A stretch of 38,905 nucleotides of DNA, taken from Chromatiales bacterium (GTDB taxonomy: Bacteria > Pseudomonadota > Gammaproteobacteria > JAGRGH01). The stretch lies in NCBI GenBank assembly GCA_020445605.1, contig JAGRGH010000038.1, positions 1-38,905 of the forward strand. Reading direction: 5' to 3'. Below the pieces are notes generated by a model. It made no database searches. It was not told the DNA's origin and worked only from the letters and a program-made list of their open reading frames with translations. Positions within the stretch are counted from its first letter, which is position 1, and each line of letters begins with the position of its first letter. A program made the translations under genes and the position numbers. Below, one piece after another: positions 8,450-19,944 of the stretch.

Positions 8450-9781
8450 TCAAAGCAGCGAGCGACGTATATCCGACAACACCGCCGCCAGATAGGTCGT
8501 AAACCGTGCGCCGAGCGCGCCATCCACGACCCGATGATCATAGGAAAGCGAAAACGGCATCATCAGCCGCGGCTCGAATTCCGAACCGTTCCAGACCGGT
8601 TTCATGCTCGCACGCGCCACGCCCAGGATCGCGACTTCCGGCGCATTGACGATCGGCGTGAAATTCGTGCCGCCGATGCCGCCCAGGCTGGAGATCGTGA
8701 AGCTCGCACCCTGCAGATCGCGTGGCGTGAGCTTGCCGGCACGCACGCGCTCGCTGACGTCGGCCACTTCCCGCGCAAGTTCATACAGGCCCTTGCGATC
8801 GACATCGCGCACCACGGGCACGACCAGTCCGTCCGGCGTATCGACCGCGATGCCGAGGTGAATGTATTTCTTCAGGATCAGGTGTTCGCCATCCGCCGAC
8901 AGCGACGCATTCACGGCCGGATACTTGCGCAGTGCCGACACACAGGCCTTCATCAGGAACGGCAGAAAGGTGAGCTTGACGCCGGTGGTCTCGGCGTCCT
9001 TCTTGCTCTTCTGACGGAATTCCTCGAGTTCGGTGATGTCCGCCTCGTCGAACTGCGTGACATGCGGCACGCTGACCCAGCTGCGGTGCAGGTGCGGGCC
9101 GGATTTCTTCTGAATGCGACTGAGTTCGACCGTGTCGATCGGACCGAACTTCGAGAAGTCGATCTCGGGCGGCGGTTCGATCGCCAGTGCCGTGGCACCG
9201 CTCGCCGCAGGCTGTGCAAGCGTGGTCTTGACCCAGTTCTGCACATCGTCTTTCAGGATGCGGCCCTTCGGTCCGCTGCCTTCCACGCGTGACAGATCGA
9301 CTCCGAGTTCACGCGCGAATCGCCGCACGGCGGGCCCGGCATGGGACTTTCCGGGATTGCCGACCGGTGTGTAGGCGGGCATCGGCGCGGGCTTGCGCGG
9401 CGCATCACCCGGCGCCGGCGTTTTCGGCGCGGCCTGAGACGCAGGCGCAGGCGCAGGCGGCGGTGCCGAAACCGGCTCGCTTTTCTGCGGCGCGGGCTTT
9501 TTGGCTGCCGGCGCCGGGTCGGCTTCTCCGGCGCCCGCCTCGTCGGCATCCAGCGCGAGAATCACGGCGCCCTCGCCGATCTTGTCGCCGACGGCGACAC
9601 GCAGTTCGCGCACGACGCCGGCGGCCGGTGACGGAATCTCCATGGTCGCCTTGTCGCTTTCGAGCGTGATCAGCGACTGCTCCATCTCGACGCGATCACC
9701 CGCGGCGACGAGCACCTCGATGACATCGACCTTGTCGAAGTCGCCGATGTCCGGCACGCGGACCTCTGTCATGCGGCCCAT
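8450..9781 (-). CDS. aceF: dihydrolipoamide acetyltransferase (E2) of pyruvate dehydrogenase
   Basis: The E2 core transfers acetyl groups from lipoyl-lysine to CoA. The 443-residue protein has a single lipoyl domain (about 5-78, Lys44 in ESDKATMEI), a long Ala/Pro linker, a peripheral subunit-binding domain (149-185, RRFARELGVDLSRVEGSG), and the catalytic domain ending with HRVVDG (His416, Asp420). Many gammaproteobacterial AceF proteins carry two or three lipoyl domains; here one is on E2 and one on LpdA. The ATG at 9781 has GGAAGAG five bases upstream; an ATG at 9772 is the alternative. It follows aceE after one base. Confidence 0.96.
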   Translation of the reverse strand: MGRMTEVRVPDIGDFDKVDVIEVLVAAGDRVEMEQSLITLESDKATMEIPSPAAGVVRELRVAVGDKIGEGAVILALDADEAGAGEADPAPAAKKPAPQKSEPVSAPPPAPAPASQAAPKTPAPGDAPRKPAPMPAYTPVGNPGKSHAGPAVRRFARELGVDLSRVEGSGPKGRILKDDVQNWVKTTLAQPAASGATALAIEPPPEIDFSKFGPIDTVELSRIQKKSGPHLHRSWVSVPHVTQFDEADITELEEFRQKSKKDAETTGVKLTFLPFLMKACVSALRKYPAVNASLSADGEHLILKKYIHLGIAVDTPDGLVVPVVRDVDRKGLYELAREVADVSERVRAGKLTPRDLQGASFTISSLGGIGGTNFTPIVNAPEVAILGVARASMKPVWNGSEFEPRLMMPFSLSYDHRVVDGALGARFTTYLAAVLSDIRRSLL

Positions 9782-9782
9782 G

Positions 9783-12437
<2,655 letters not shown>

Positions 12438-12469
12438 CAAAGCAATCCGGGAATGGATGAAACGAGAGG

Positions 12470-12520
12470 CGATCCGCGTGCGGATCGACGGACCGCATTA
12501 TGGCATGCGTGGTCGCGACC
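12470..12520 (-). promoter_or_regulatory. candidate aceE promoter with two dyad operators
   Basis: On the minus strand an extended -10 element (TGC then CATAAT) lies at 12505-12497. No good -35 is visible, which fits an extended -10 promoter. A perfect 10-bp palindrome GGTCGCGACC (12511-12520) lies just upstream of the -10. A second perfect dyad, CGATCCGC-GT-GCGGATCG (12470-12487), lies just downstream, near the expected transcription start. Either could bind a repressor of the PDH operon. Neither matches an operator I can name. Confidence 0.5.
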
Positions 12521-12554
12521 AACAGCACAGCTTCCGTGCGGGTTTCCGCCGCAC

Positions 12555-12586
12555 AAAAAAAAGGCGTGCACCGAAGTGCACGCCTT
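12555..12586 (-). terminator. rho-independent terminator of the sulfur-globule-like gene
   Basis: Minus strand: the stem GGCGTGCAC/GTGCACGCC (12584-12576 with 12571-12563) closes a TTCG tetraloop and is followed by eight T residues (12562-12555). It lies about 48 bp after the stop at 12634. Confidence 0.93.
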
Positions 12587-12595
12587 CTTTGGCGT

Positions 12596-12617
12596 ACCCG
12601 GGCGCGAACGCCCGGGT
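12596..12617 (-). terminator. second TTCG-tetraloop hairpin after the same gene
   Basis: A perfect 9-bp stem (ACCCGGGCG/CGCCCGGGT) closes TTCG when read on the minus strand, 16 bp after the stop codon and just before the true terminator. It has no T-run of its own. It could protect the 3' end of an abundant mRNA or act as a backup stop. Confidence 0.6.
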
Positions 12618-12633
12618 CAGGTCGCGAAGTGGA

Positions 12634-12993
12634 TTACTTCGCTTCCGGAGCCGGCGGGGCCGGCGGGGCCGGCGGGGCGCCGTAGCCGTACGGGGCGCCG
12701 TAGCCGTAGCCCGGATAGCCGTACGGGCCGTAGCCGTAGCCCGGGTAGCCGTAGCCACTGCCGTAGCCGTAGCCTTCGCCCTGACCGTAGCCGCGACCGT
12801 AGCCACGCATGTTCGAGCGACCGCTCATGTTGAAGTCGAAGTCGCCGGTGCCGTCACCAAGACCCCAACCGTCGAACGGACCACCGTTCCAGCCGTTGTA
12901 GCCACCGTTGTTCCACGGGCCCCACCACGCATTCGCGGAGGCGGTAACACCCAGCAGGCCGGCAACCGCCAGCACTTTCACGAGTTTCTTCAT
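12634..12993 (-). CDS. secreted Gly/Tyr-rich sulfur-globule-family protein
   Basis: 119 residues. A signal peptide ([12 protein letters not shown]..., AxA cleavage after residue 22 before WWGPW) is followed by Trp/Asn/Gly-rich sequence, a DFDFNMSGR segment, then GYG repeats (about 64-108) and a Pro/Ala tail. This composition and the FDFNMSGR-like core resemble the sulfur globule proteins (SgpA/SgpB, CV1/CV2) that coat periplasmic sulfur globules in purple sulfur bacteria. The ATG at 12993 has GAGGA nine bases upstream. It has its own promoter and a strong terminator, as expected for a highly expressed structural protein. Related proteins also occur in bacteria not known to make globules, so the role is inferred. 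Confidence 0.72.
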   Translation of the reverse strand: MKKLVKVLAVAGLLGVTASANAWWGPWNNGGYNGWNGGPFDGWGLGDGTGDFDFNMSGRSNMRGYGRGYGQGEGYGYGSGYGYPGYGYGPYGYPGYGYGAPYGYGAPPAPPAPPAPEAK

Positions 12994-13069
12994 GTCTCAA
13001 AATCCTCAAAAGATGGATACTGTCTGACACTGCCAACGTGGACCGGAATCGATCCAACTGGTGCAAAAG

Positions 13070-13096
13070 TTTATAAGCAAATGCTGATGAAGTCAA
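13070..13096 (-). promoter_or_regulatory. candidate sigma-70 promoter of the sulfur-globule-like gene
   Basis: Minus strand: TTGACT (13096-13091) and TATAAA (13075-13070) are separated by 15 bp, in a locally AT-rich stretch of an otherwise GC-rich region, about 77 bp upstream of the ATG. The spacing is shorter than the optimal 17, so the assignment is tentative. Confidence 0.5.
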
Positions 13097-13127
13097 GCCC
13101 CTGCCCCACGCCGGCCGCACTACGGTA

Positions 13128-14165
13128 ATGCAAACCCTGACCTTATTGCAGCCGGACGACTGGCATCTGCACCTGCGCGACGGCGCGCGCCTGCCCGATG
13201 TCGTTCCCGCGACCGCCGAACGCTTCGCGCGCGCGCTGGTGATGCCGAATCTCACGCCACCAGTGACCACCGTCGCGCAGGCGCTGGCCTATCGCGAGCG
13301 CATCCGTGCCGCGCGGCCCGCCGGCAGCCGCTTCGAACCCCTAATGACGCTGTACCTGACCGATCGCACCGATCCGGACGAAATCGACCGCGCCGCCGCC
13401 GAACCTGCCGTGCTGGCCGCGAAGCTCTACCCCGCCGGCGCCACGACCAACAGCGATTCGGGCGTGACCGACATCCGCAACATCGAGGCGGTTCTGGCCC
13501 GCATGGCCGCGACCGGCCTGGTGCTGTGCGTGCATGGCGAGGTCACCGACCCCGCGATCGATATCTTCGATCGCGAGCGGGTTTTCATTGATACGACCCT
13601 GAAGCCTGCGCTGGATCGCCACCCGGGCCTGCGCGTGGTGTTCGAGCACGCGACGACGGCCGAGGCCGTCCGCTTCGTCGACCAGGCCGGACCCGGCGTC
13701 GGCGCCACCATCACGGCCCACCATCTGCTGCTGAACCGCAACGCCATGTTCGCCGGCGGCATGCGCCCGCATCACTACTGCCTGCCCGTGCTCAAGCGCG
13801 AACACCACCGCGAGGCCCTGCTGGAGGCCGCCACGCGTGGCGATCCGCGCTATTTCGCGGGCACGGACTCCGCGCCGCACGCCCGCGGCGCGAAGGAATC
13901 GGCCTGTGGCTGCGCGGGCTGCTACACGGCACCCGCCGCACTGGAACTCTACGCCGAGGCCTTCGAGCAGGCCGGCGCGCTCGACCGCCTCGAGGGCTTC
14001 TGCTCCGTTCACGGCGCAGCGTTCTACGGACTGCCGCCGAATACGCGGCGAGTCACGCTGGTGCGCGAGGCGTGGACCCTGCCGGAACACTACCCGTTCG
14101 GCGCCGAGCAGATCGTGCCCCTGCGGGCCGGCGGCAGCGTCGCCTGGCGTATGGCGCGGTCGTAG
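13128..14165 (+). CDS. pyrC: dihydroorotase
   Basis: PyrC cyclises carbamoyl-aspartate to dihydroorotate in pyrimidine synthesis. The 345 residues match the short, class II (E. coli-type) enzyme. Zinc ligands appear as HLHLRDG (His13, His15), the carbamylated lysine is probably Lys99 in AAKLYPAG, and further ligands lie in CVHGE (His136) and FEHATT (His174), with the catalytic Asp in GTDSAPH. It is transcribed away from the sulfur-globule-like gene, 134 bp apart. The ribosome site is weak. No other pyr gene is adjacent. Confidence 0.96.
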   Translation: MQTLTLLQPDDWHLHLRDGARLPDVVPATAERFARALVMPNLTPPVTTVAQALAYRERIRAARPAGSRFEPLMTLYLTDRTDPDEIDRAAAEPAVLAAKLYPAGATTNSDSGVTDIRNIEAVLARMAATGLVLCVHGEVTDPAIDIFDRERVFIDTTLKPALDRHPGLRVVFEHATTAEAVRFVDQAGPGVGATITAHHLLLNRNAMFAGGMRPHHYCLPVLKREHHREALLEAATRGDPRYFAGTDSAPHARGAKESACGCAGCYTAPAALELYAEAFEQAGALDRLEGFCSVHGAAFYGLPPNTRRVTLVREAWTLPEHYPFGAEQIVPLRAGGSVAWRMARS

Positions 14166-14238
14166 CAGGCCTGCCGTCAGCGGCCTGCGCGGCGCCAATC
14201 CCGTACACTGCGCGTCCCGTTCGCAGGCCGATTCCAGC

Positions 14239-15735
14239 ATGTCCGTCAAACTCTCCGTCACGACCCAATCCGCCGCCGCGCTGCGCTGCGATCTTGTCAT
14301 TGCCGGCATCCATGCCGGACAGCAACTGTCACCGACCGCAGCGACCATCGACCAAGCAAGCGGCGGTGCGCTCAAGCGCCTGCTCAAGCGTGGCGATCTG
14401 GACGAGGACGCCGGCTCGACCCTGCTGATCCCGGAACTCGCCGGGGTGCAGGCAGGGCGTGTGCTGCTGGTCGCGGCCGGCGATCCGACCGCGCGTGACG
14501 AACGCAAATACCTGTCGCTGCTGCGTTCGGCGCTCGGCGCCGCCGCGCGTTCGGGCCAGACCAGCATCGCCGCGGGGCTGATCGAACTGCGCCCGACCGG
14601 GCGCGATGCCGACTGGGCGGCGCGCAGGATCGCGGCCGCTGCGGGCGATGCGAGCTACCGCTTCGACCAGATGCGCGGCAAGCCGCCGAAACGCCGTGGA
14701 CGCCTCGCACGCGTGCAATTGATCGCGACGGCCGACGAGCGCGCCGCCGCGCGCCGGGGCGCGGCCCAGGGCCAGGCGCTGACCGAGGCCATGGACGTGG
14801 TCAAGGACCTGGCGAACCTGCCCGGCAACATCTGCACGCCGAGCTATCTCGCCGACCAGGCGCGCGCGCTGGGCAAGGCCAGCGAGTCGATCAAGACCAC
14901 GGTCCTCGACGAGGCGCGCATGCAGCGACTGGGCATGGGCGCACTGCTGTCGGTCTCGCGCGGTTCGCGCCAGCCGGCAAAGCTGATCGTCATGGAGTAC
15001 CACGGCGGCCGCAAAGGCCGGGCGCCCATCGTGCTGGTCGGCAAGGGCCTGACGTTTGATGCCGGCGGCATCTCCATCAAACCGGCCGAACACATGGACG
15101 AGATGAAATACGACATGTGCGGAGGCGCAACGGTGATCGGCGCGCTGAAACTCTGTGCCGAACTGAAACTGCCACTGAACGTCGTCGGCGTCGTGCCGGC
15201 CTCCGAGAACCTGCCGGACGGCGACGCGAACAAGCCCGGCGACATTGTCACCAGCATGGCCGGGATCACGATCGAGATCCTGAACACGGACGCCGAGGGC
15301 CGGCTGATCCTCGCCGATGCCCTGACCTACGCGCGGCGCTTCAAGCCCGAGGTCGTCATCGACATGGCGACGCTGACCGGCGCCTGCATCATCGCGCTCG
15401 GCCATCAGGCCTCGGCCGTGCTCGGCAACGACCAGCCGCTGATCGATGCGCTGCGCGAGGCCGGCGAGACCAGCGGCGACCGCGCCTGGCAGCTGCCGCT
15501 GTGGGACGAATACCAGCGCCAGATCGAATCGCCGTTCGCGGACCTGCAGAACATCGGCGGGCGCCCGGCCGGCACCATCACGGCGGCCTGTTTCCTGGGG
15601 CGCTTCACCGAGTCGCTGCGCTGGGCGCACCTCGACATCGCCGGTGTGGCCTGGAAGAGCGGCGAGGACAAGGGTGCGACCGCCCGCCCGCTGCCGCTGC
15701 TGGCGGAATACCTGATCTCGCGTGCCGCAGGTTGA
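14239..15735 (+). CDS. pepA: leucyl aminopeptidase (M17)
   Basis: A 498-residue cytosolic dizinc aminopeptidase that forms hexamers in known members. The metal and catalytic residues are visible: VGKGLTFDAGG (Lys269, Asp274), SIKPAEHMDEMKYDM (Lys281, Asp292) and NTDAEGRL (349-356, with Asp351, Glu353 and Arg355). The ATG at 14239 matches the family N-terminus; the frame is open 134 codons further upstream, but that part overlaps pyrC. Its 3' end overlaps holC by 14 nt, the conserved pepA-holC order of Gammaproteobacteria. In E. coli PepA also binds DNA; nothing here tests that. Confidence 0.97.
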   Translation: MSVKLSVTTQSAAALRCDLVIAGIHAGQQLSPTAATIDQASGGALKRLLKRGDLDEDAGSTLLIPELAGVQAGRVLLVAAGDPTARDERKYLSLLRSALGAAARSGQTSIAAGLIELRPTGRDADWAARRIAAAAGDASYRFDQMRGKPPKRRGRLARVQLIATADERAAARRGAAQGQALTEAMDVVKDLANLPGNICTPSYLADQARALGKASESIKTTVLDEARMQRLGMGALLSVSRGSRQPAKLIVMEYHGGRKGRAPIVLVGKGLTFDAGGISIKPAEHMDEMKYDMCGGATVIGALKLCAELKLPLNVVGVVPASENLPDGDANKPGDIVTSMAGITIEILNTDAEGRLILADALTYARRFKPEVVIDMATLTGACIIALGHQASAVLGNDQPLIDALREAGETSGDRAWQLPLWDEYQRQIESPFADLQNIGGRPAGTITAACFLGRFTESLRWAHLDIAGVAWKSGEDKGATARPLPLLAEYLISRAAG

Positions 15736-16147
15736 TTTCTACATCCTGCCCGACGGTGGCGTGGACGCCGTCGAGACCTACGCCTGCCGCCTGACGGAGA
15801 AGGTCGCAGGGCTCGGGCATCGCGTGCTGGTCGTGGCGGCCGACCCGGCCGCCAGCGCGCGCATGGACGAGCGGCTGTGGACCTTCCGGCCCGGCAGTTT
15901 CGTCGCTCACGCAGCGTGGAGCGCTGAGATCGATCCGCTGACACCGGTCGTGATCCACACGGGCGCAGACTGCCAATGGCCGCACGCCGTCGCGATCAAC
16001 CTCGCGGGGGTGACACCCGAGGCGCTGAGCGAGATCGAGCGGGTCGCCGAGATCGTCGGCGCCGATCCGGCCGAACGCGAGGCCGGCCGTGCGCGCTTCA
16101 GCGCCTGGCGCAGACTGGGCGTCGAACCCACCGTTCACAACATCTGA
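15722..16147 (+). CDS. holC: DNA polymerase III chi subunit
   Basis: 141 residues starting with GTG inside the end of pepA. The N-terminus ([10 protein letters not shown]), the VLVVAAD strand and the closing segment with RLWTF and [11 protein letters not shown] follow the chi pattern. Chi links the clamp loader to single-strand binding protein at the replication fork. The overlap with pepA implies translational coupling. In many relatives valS follows; here proS follows after 20 bp. Confidence 0.9.
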   Translation: MPQVDFYILPDGGVDAVETYACRLTEKVAGLGHRVLVVAADPAASARMDERLWTFRPGSFVAHAAWSAEIDPLTPVVIHTGADCQWPHAVAINLAGVTPEALSEIERVAEIVGADPAEREAGRARFSAWRRLGVEPTVHNI

Positions 16148-16167
16148 TCAACCAAGAATCCATCATC

Positions 16168-17886
16168 ATGCGCTGTTCCGAATTCCCGCTCTGGACTGTC
16201 AAGGAAACCCCGGCCGACGCCGAGGTCATCAGTCATCGCCTGATGCTGCGCGCGGGGCTGATCCGCAAGCTCGCCGCGGGTCTGTACACCTGGACGCCAC
16301 TGGGCTTGCGCGTACTGCGCAAGGTCGAGGCGATCGTTCGCGAGGAGATGAACCGCGCCGGCGCGCTCGAGGTGCTGATGCCGGCCGTGCAGCCGGCAGA
16401 ACTGTGGCAGGAATCCGGCCGCTGGGAGCACTACGGACCGGAGCTGCTGCGACTCGTCGACCGACATGACCGCTCGTTCTGTTTCGGCCCCACGCACGAG
16501 GAAATCATCACCGACCTCGCGCGCAACGAACTCAAGAGCTATCGCCAGCTGCCGGTGAATTTCTACCAGATCCAGACCAAGTTCCGTGACGAGATCCGCC
16601 CGCGTTTCGGCGTGATGCGCGCGCGCGAGTTCCTGATGAAGGACGCCTACTCGTTCCATCTGACACAGGACTCGCTGCAGGAGACCTACGACCGGATGTA
16701 CGCGACCTACAGCGCGATCTTCCGCCGCTGCGGGCTGGACTTCCGTGCCGTGGCCGCGGACACCGGCTCGATCGGCGGTTCGAGTTCGCACGAGTTTCAC
16801 GTGCTGGCCGCCTCCGGCGAGGACGCGATCGCGTTCTCCGACAGCGGGCCGTATGCCGCGAACGTCGAACTCGCCGAGGCGCTCGCGCCCGCGGCGCAGC
16901 CCCCGACCGACGCCCCCATGCGCACCGTGGACACCCCGGATGCGAAGACCATCGCGGAACTCGTCGCGGGCTATGGCGTGCCGATCGAGCGCACGGTCAA
17001 GACGCTGGTCGTGCAGGCATCCGAGGACGTCGAAGGCGGCCTGGTCGCCCTGCTCGTGCGCGGCGATCACGAACTCAATGCCGTGAAGGCCATGAAGCTG
17101 GCGCAGGTCGCCGAGCCCCTGCGCATGGCGAGTGAGGCAGAGATCCGCGCGGCGGTCGGCGCCGGGCCCGGCTCGCTCGGCCCGGTCGGCCTGCCGATCC
17201 CCTGCGTGGTCGATCGAACGGTCGCGGCCAGCGCCGGTTTCAGCGCCGGCGCGAATGTCGACGGCAAGCACCTGTTCGACATCCACTGGGGTCGCGATGT
17301 CGCGCTGCCCGAGGTCGCCGACCTGCGCAACGTCGTCGACGGCGACCCGAGCCCGGACGGCAACGGCAGCCTGGTGATCCGCCGCGGCATTGAGGTCGGA
17401 CACATCTTCCAGCTCGGCCAGAAATATTCACGGGCGATGAACGCGACCGTGCTCGACGAAAACGGCCGCGGCGCGGTCATGACCATGGGCTGTTACGGCA
17501 TCGGCGTGTCGCGCGTGGTCGCCGCCGCGATCGAACAGAACTACGACGAGGCCGGCATCGTCTGGCCCGAACCGATCGCACCGTTCACCGTCGCACTGTG
17601 CCCGATCGGCCGCGACCGCTCCGCGGCCGTGCGCGAGGCCGCGGACGCCCTGTACGCGGAGCTGACCGCGGCCGGCGTCGAAGTGCTGTTCGATGACCGC
17701 GGCCTGCGTCCCGGTCAGATGTTCGCGGACATCGAACTCATCGGCATCCCGCACCGGCTGGTCGTCAGCGACCGGCTGCTCGCCGAGGGTCAGCTCGAGT
17801 ACCGCGCCCGTCGTGCCGAGGCCGCCGAAACCCTGCCACGCGCCGAGGCGCTCGCCCGCGTGCTGAACTCGAAACACGCCGACTGA
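16168..17886 (+). CDS. proS: prolyl-tRNA synthetase, bacterial type
   Basis: A 572-residue class II synthetase that charges tRNA-Pro. The N-terminus ([13 protein letters not shown]), motif 2 region ([21 protein letters not shown]), an inserted editing domain of the YbaK type between motifs 2 and 3 (about 220-400), motif 3 ([13 protein letters not shown]) and an anticodon-binding C-terminal domain are all present, as in ProS of the E. coli type. The ATG at 16168 is chosen because homologous N-termini begin there; the open frame runs back into holC. The ribosome-binding site is poor. Confidence 0.96.
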   Translation: MRCSEFPLWTVKETPADAEVISHRLMLRAGLIRKLAAGLYTWTPLGLRVLRKVEAIVREEMNRAGALEVLMPAVQPAELWQESGRWEHYGPELLRLVDRHDRSFCFGPTHEEIITDLARNELKSYRQLPVNFYQIQTKFRDEIRPRFGVMRAREFLMKDAYSFHLTQDSLQETYDRMYATYSAIFRRCGLDFRAVAADTGSIGGSSSHEFHVLAASGEDAIAFSDSGPYAANVELAEALAPAAQPPTDAPMRTVDTPDAKTIAELVAGYGVPIERTVKTLVVQASEDVEGGLVALLVRGDHELNAVKAMKLAQVAEPLRMASEAEIRAAVGAGPGSLGPVGLPIPCVVDRTVAASAGFSAGANVDGKHLFDIHWGRDVALPEVADLRNVVDGDPSPDGNGSLVIRRGIEVGHIFQLGQKYSRAMNATVLDENGRGAVMTMGCYGIGVSRVVAAAIEQNYDEAGIVWPEPIAPFTVALCPIGRDRSAAVREAADALYAELTAAGVEVLFDDRGLRPGQMFADIELIGIPHRLVVSDRLLAEGQLEYRARRAEAAETLPRAEALARVLNSKHAD

Positions 17887-17906
17887 TCGGCATGGATCAT
17901 CTGCCA

Positions 17907-17926
17907 CGTACGGTTGCGTACGGTTG
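17907..17926. repeat. perfect 10-bp tandem repeat
   Basis: CGTACGGTTG occurs twice head to tail in the 107-bp gap between proS and the TraB/GumN gene. I see no clear promoter or terminator in the rest of this gap. Confidence 0.85.
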
Positions 17927-17993
17927 GCGATCGGTAGACGGTGCGCAATACGCTGCCAACGCGGCCGAACACGCGCTGTCGTAGACTCGCGCC

Positions 17994-18917
17994 ATGAGTC
18001 CGATTCGCTGGATGCGGGCGGCACGCCGCCTGCGGAAGCTCGCTGCCGTCACGCTCGCCGCCGCCCTGGCGCCGGCCTGTTCGGCGGTCAGTGTCAGCGA
18101 GCTTCCGCCGGCGCCGAATCCGGCCCAGGCAATCCACTGGGAGATTCAGCGCGGCGGCCGGCTGGTCGGCGAGCTGTTCGGCACGATCCACAGCGAAGAC
18201 CCGCGGGTGCTGAACCTGCCCGCGCGCGTGCGCCGCGGCTTCGACGCGGCCGATACCGTCGTGCTGGAACTCGACCTGTCTCGCGCGGATGTGTTCCTGA
18301 CGCTTTCGGGCATGCTCTACGGCGACGAGGGTCAGCTGCGCGCGATCGCGGGCCATGCGCTCGCGCGCCGGGCCATCGCGGCGCTGGCCGAGTACGGCAT
18401 ACCCGAGCTGCTCGCGAGCCGCATGAAGCCCTGGGCCGTGGCGACCACGCTGAGCCTGCCGCCGGCCAAAACGGGCCGTTTTCTGGATCAGGACCTGGCC
18501 GCGCGCGCCGCGGCCGCGGGCAAGACGGTCGTGGGACTGGAGTCGGTCGCCGAGCAGCTCGGCGCGATGAATGCGCTTGCCGACGCCGACCAGACCGAAC
18601 TGCTGCGCGAGACCCTGGACGACATCGCCGAAGTCCGGCGCCTGCACGAGGCGATGGTCGAGGTCTGGCTCGCCGGCGATCTGGACCGACTGCACGCGAT
18701 TCAGGCCGAATCCATCGGCGAGGACCCGAGCGGGGCCGGCGGACGCTTCATCGAACATCTGCTCGACCGTCGCAACGTCCTGATGCTCGAACGCCTGCTG
18801 CCGTTGCTGAACAGCGGCCGCGTGTTCGTGGCCGTTGGTGCGCTGCACCTGCCGGGGCCGACCGGCCTGCTGCAGGGCTTGCGCGAACGCGGCTACGATC
18901 TGCACCCCGCGCGCTGA
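17994..18917 (+). CDS. TraB/GumN-family exported protein
   Basis: 307 residues: a basic N-terminus and hydrophobic segment ending LAPAC (about 16-29), which may be a signal peptide or a poor lipobox, followed by a TraB/GumN/PrgY domain. Its two hallmark blocks are visible, GTIHSEDPR near residue 63 and GALHLPGPTGLLQGLRERGY near the C-terminus; the His residues in both are thought to form the metal-dependent protease-like site. Function in bacteria is poorly defined. The MDR oxidoreductase gene follows 19 bp downstream, so the two are probably cotranscribed. Confidence 0.85.
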   Translation: MSPIRWMRAARRLRKLAAVTLAAALAPACSAVSVSELPPAPNPAQAIHWEIQRGGRLVGELFGTIHSEDPRVLNLPARVRRGFDAADTVVLELDLSRADVFLTLSGMLYGDEGQLRAIAGHALARRAIAALAEYGIPELLASRMKPWAVATTLSLPPAKTGRFLDQDLAARAAAAGKTVVGLESVAEQLGAMNALADADQTELLRETLDDIAEVRRLHEAMVEVWLAGDLDRLHAIQAESIGEDPSGAGGRFIEHLLDRRNVLMLERLLPLLNSGRVFVAVGALHLPGPTGLLQGLRERGYDLHPAR

Positions 18918-18936
18918 CCCACACGGAGAAGACCCC

Positions 18937-19941
18937 ATGCGCTGCATCCAGATGACCGCGGCCGGTGAGCCGGAGGTCCTCCAGCCCGCCGAACTCGAAG
19001 CACCCGTGCTGCCCGCCGACAGCCTGCGCGTGGCCCTGCATGGCGCGGGCGTGAACCCCGTCGACACCAAGCTGCGCGCGCGCGGGCTGTACGGCCCTGC
19101 GCCGCTGCCGGCGATCCTCGGCTGCGACGGCGCCGGTGAAGTGCTCAAGCGCGGCTCGTCGGTGACGGGTTTCAGCACCGGCACCCGCGTGTGGTACTGC
19201 TACGGCGGTATCGGCGTGACGCCCGGCAACTATGCGGAACAGAACGTCGTGCCGGCGATCGCCTGCGCGCGGGCACCGCGCACGCTCGATCTCACGCTCG
19301 CCGCGGCCGGCCCGCTGGTGCTGATCACGGCCTGGGAGGCGCTCTACGACCGCGCGCGCCTGACCGCCGGCCAGACGTTGCTGATTCACGCCGCGGCCGG
19401 TGGCGTCGGCCATGTCGCCGTACAGCTGGCGAAGCTGCGTGGCGCGCGCGTGATCGCGACGGTCAGCACGGCGGAAAAGGACGCGTTCGTCCGCGCGCTC
19501 GGCGCCGACGAGGTCGTCCGCTACACGCAGACGAATGTCGTCGAAGCGACCCGGTCGCTGACCGCGGGCCGCGGCGCGGATGTCGTCTTCGACACGATCG
19601 GCGGCAAGGTCTTTTTGCAGAGCCTCGAGGCCTGCGCGCCGTATGGCGATGTCGTGACGATCCTCGAACCACCGCCCGAAGTGAGCTGGAAGGCCGTACG
19701 GCCGAAGAACCTGCGCATCGGCTTTGAACTGATGCTGACCCCGATGATGACGAACGATCCCGCCGGGCTGGCGCGCCACGCGGCGATCCTGCAGCGCTGC
19801 GCGGAGTGGATCGACATGGGTCAGTTACGGATCGAGGTCGAAGCCGTACTGCCGCTCAGGGATGCCGCCGAGGCGCATCGCCGGGTCGAATCCGGCCACA
19901 CGCGCGGCAAGATCGTGCTGGATACGCGCGCCGCCGGATGA
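18937..19941 (+). CDS. MDR-superfamily NAD(P)H oxidoreductase, quinone reductase-like
   Basis: 334 residues with the two-domain layout of medium-chain reductases: an N-terminal GroES-like half (GVNPVDTKLRARG) and a Rossmann half with AAAGGVGHVAVQLAK. The zinc-binding cysteines of alcohol dehydrogenases are missing, which places it with the zinc-independent quinone oxidoreductases. The substrate is unknown. The ATG at 18937 has GGAGAA a few bases upstream; an earlier in-frame start lies inside the TraB gene. Its stop is 3 bp from the end of the convergent reductase gene. Confidence 0.88.
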   Translation: MRCIQMTAAGEPEVLQPAELEAPVLPADSLRVALHGAGVNPVDTKLRARGLYGPAPLPAILGCDGAGEVLKRGSSVTGFSTGTRVWYCYGGIGVTPGNYAEQNVVPAIACARAPRTLDLTLAAAGPLVLITAWEALYDRARLTAGQTLLIHAAAGGVGHVAVQLAKLRGARVIATVSTAEKDAFVRALGADEVVRYTQTNVVEATRSLTAGRGADVVFDTIGGKVFLQSLEACAPYGDVVTILEPPPEVSWKAVRPKNLRIGFELMLTPMMTNDPAGLARHAAILQRCAEWIDMGQLRIEVEAVLPLRDAAEAHRRVESGHTRGKIVLDTRAAG

Positions 19942-19944
19942 GTA

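Noticed and set aside
17907-17926. Possible CRISPR-like repeat
   Set aside because: Only two 10-bp units with no spacer between them and no cas genes in the window.
18045-18085. Lipoprotein lipobox in the TraB/GumN protein
   Set aside because: LAPAC has Pro at -2, a poor match to the lipobox, so lipid anchoring is not claimed.
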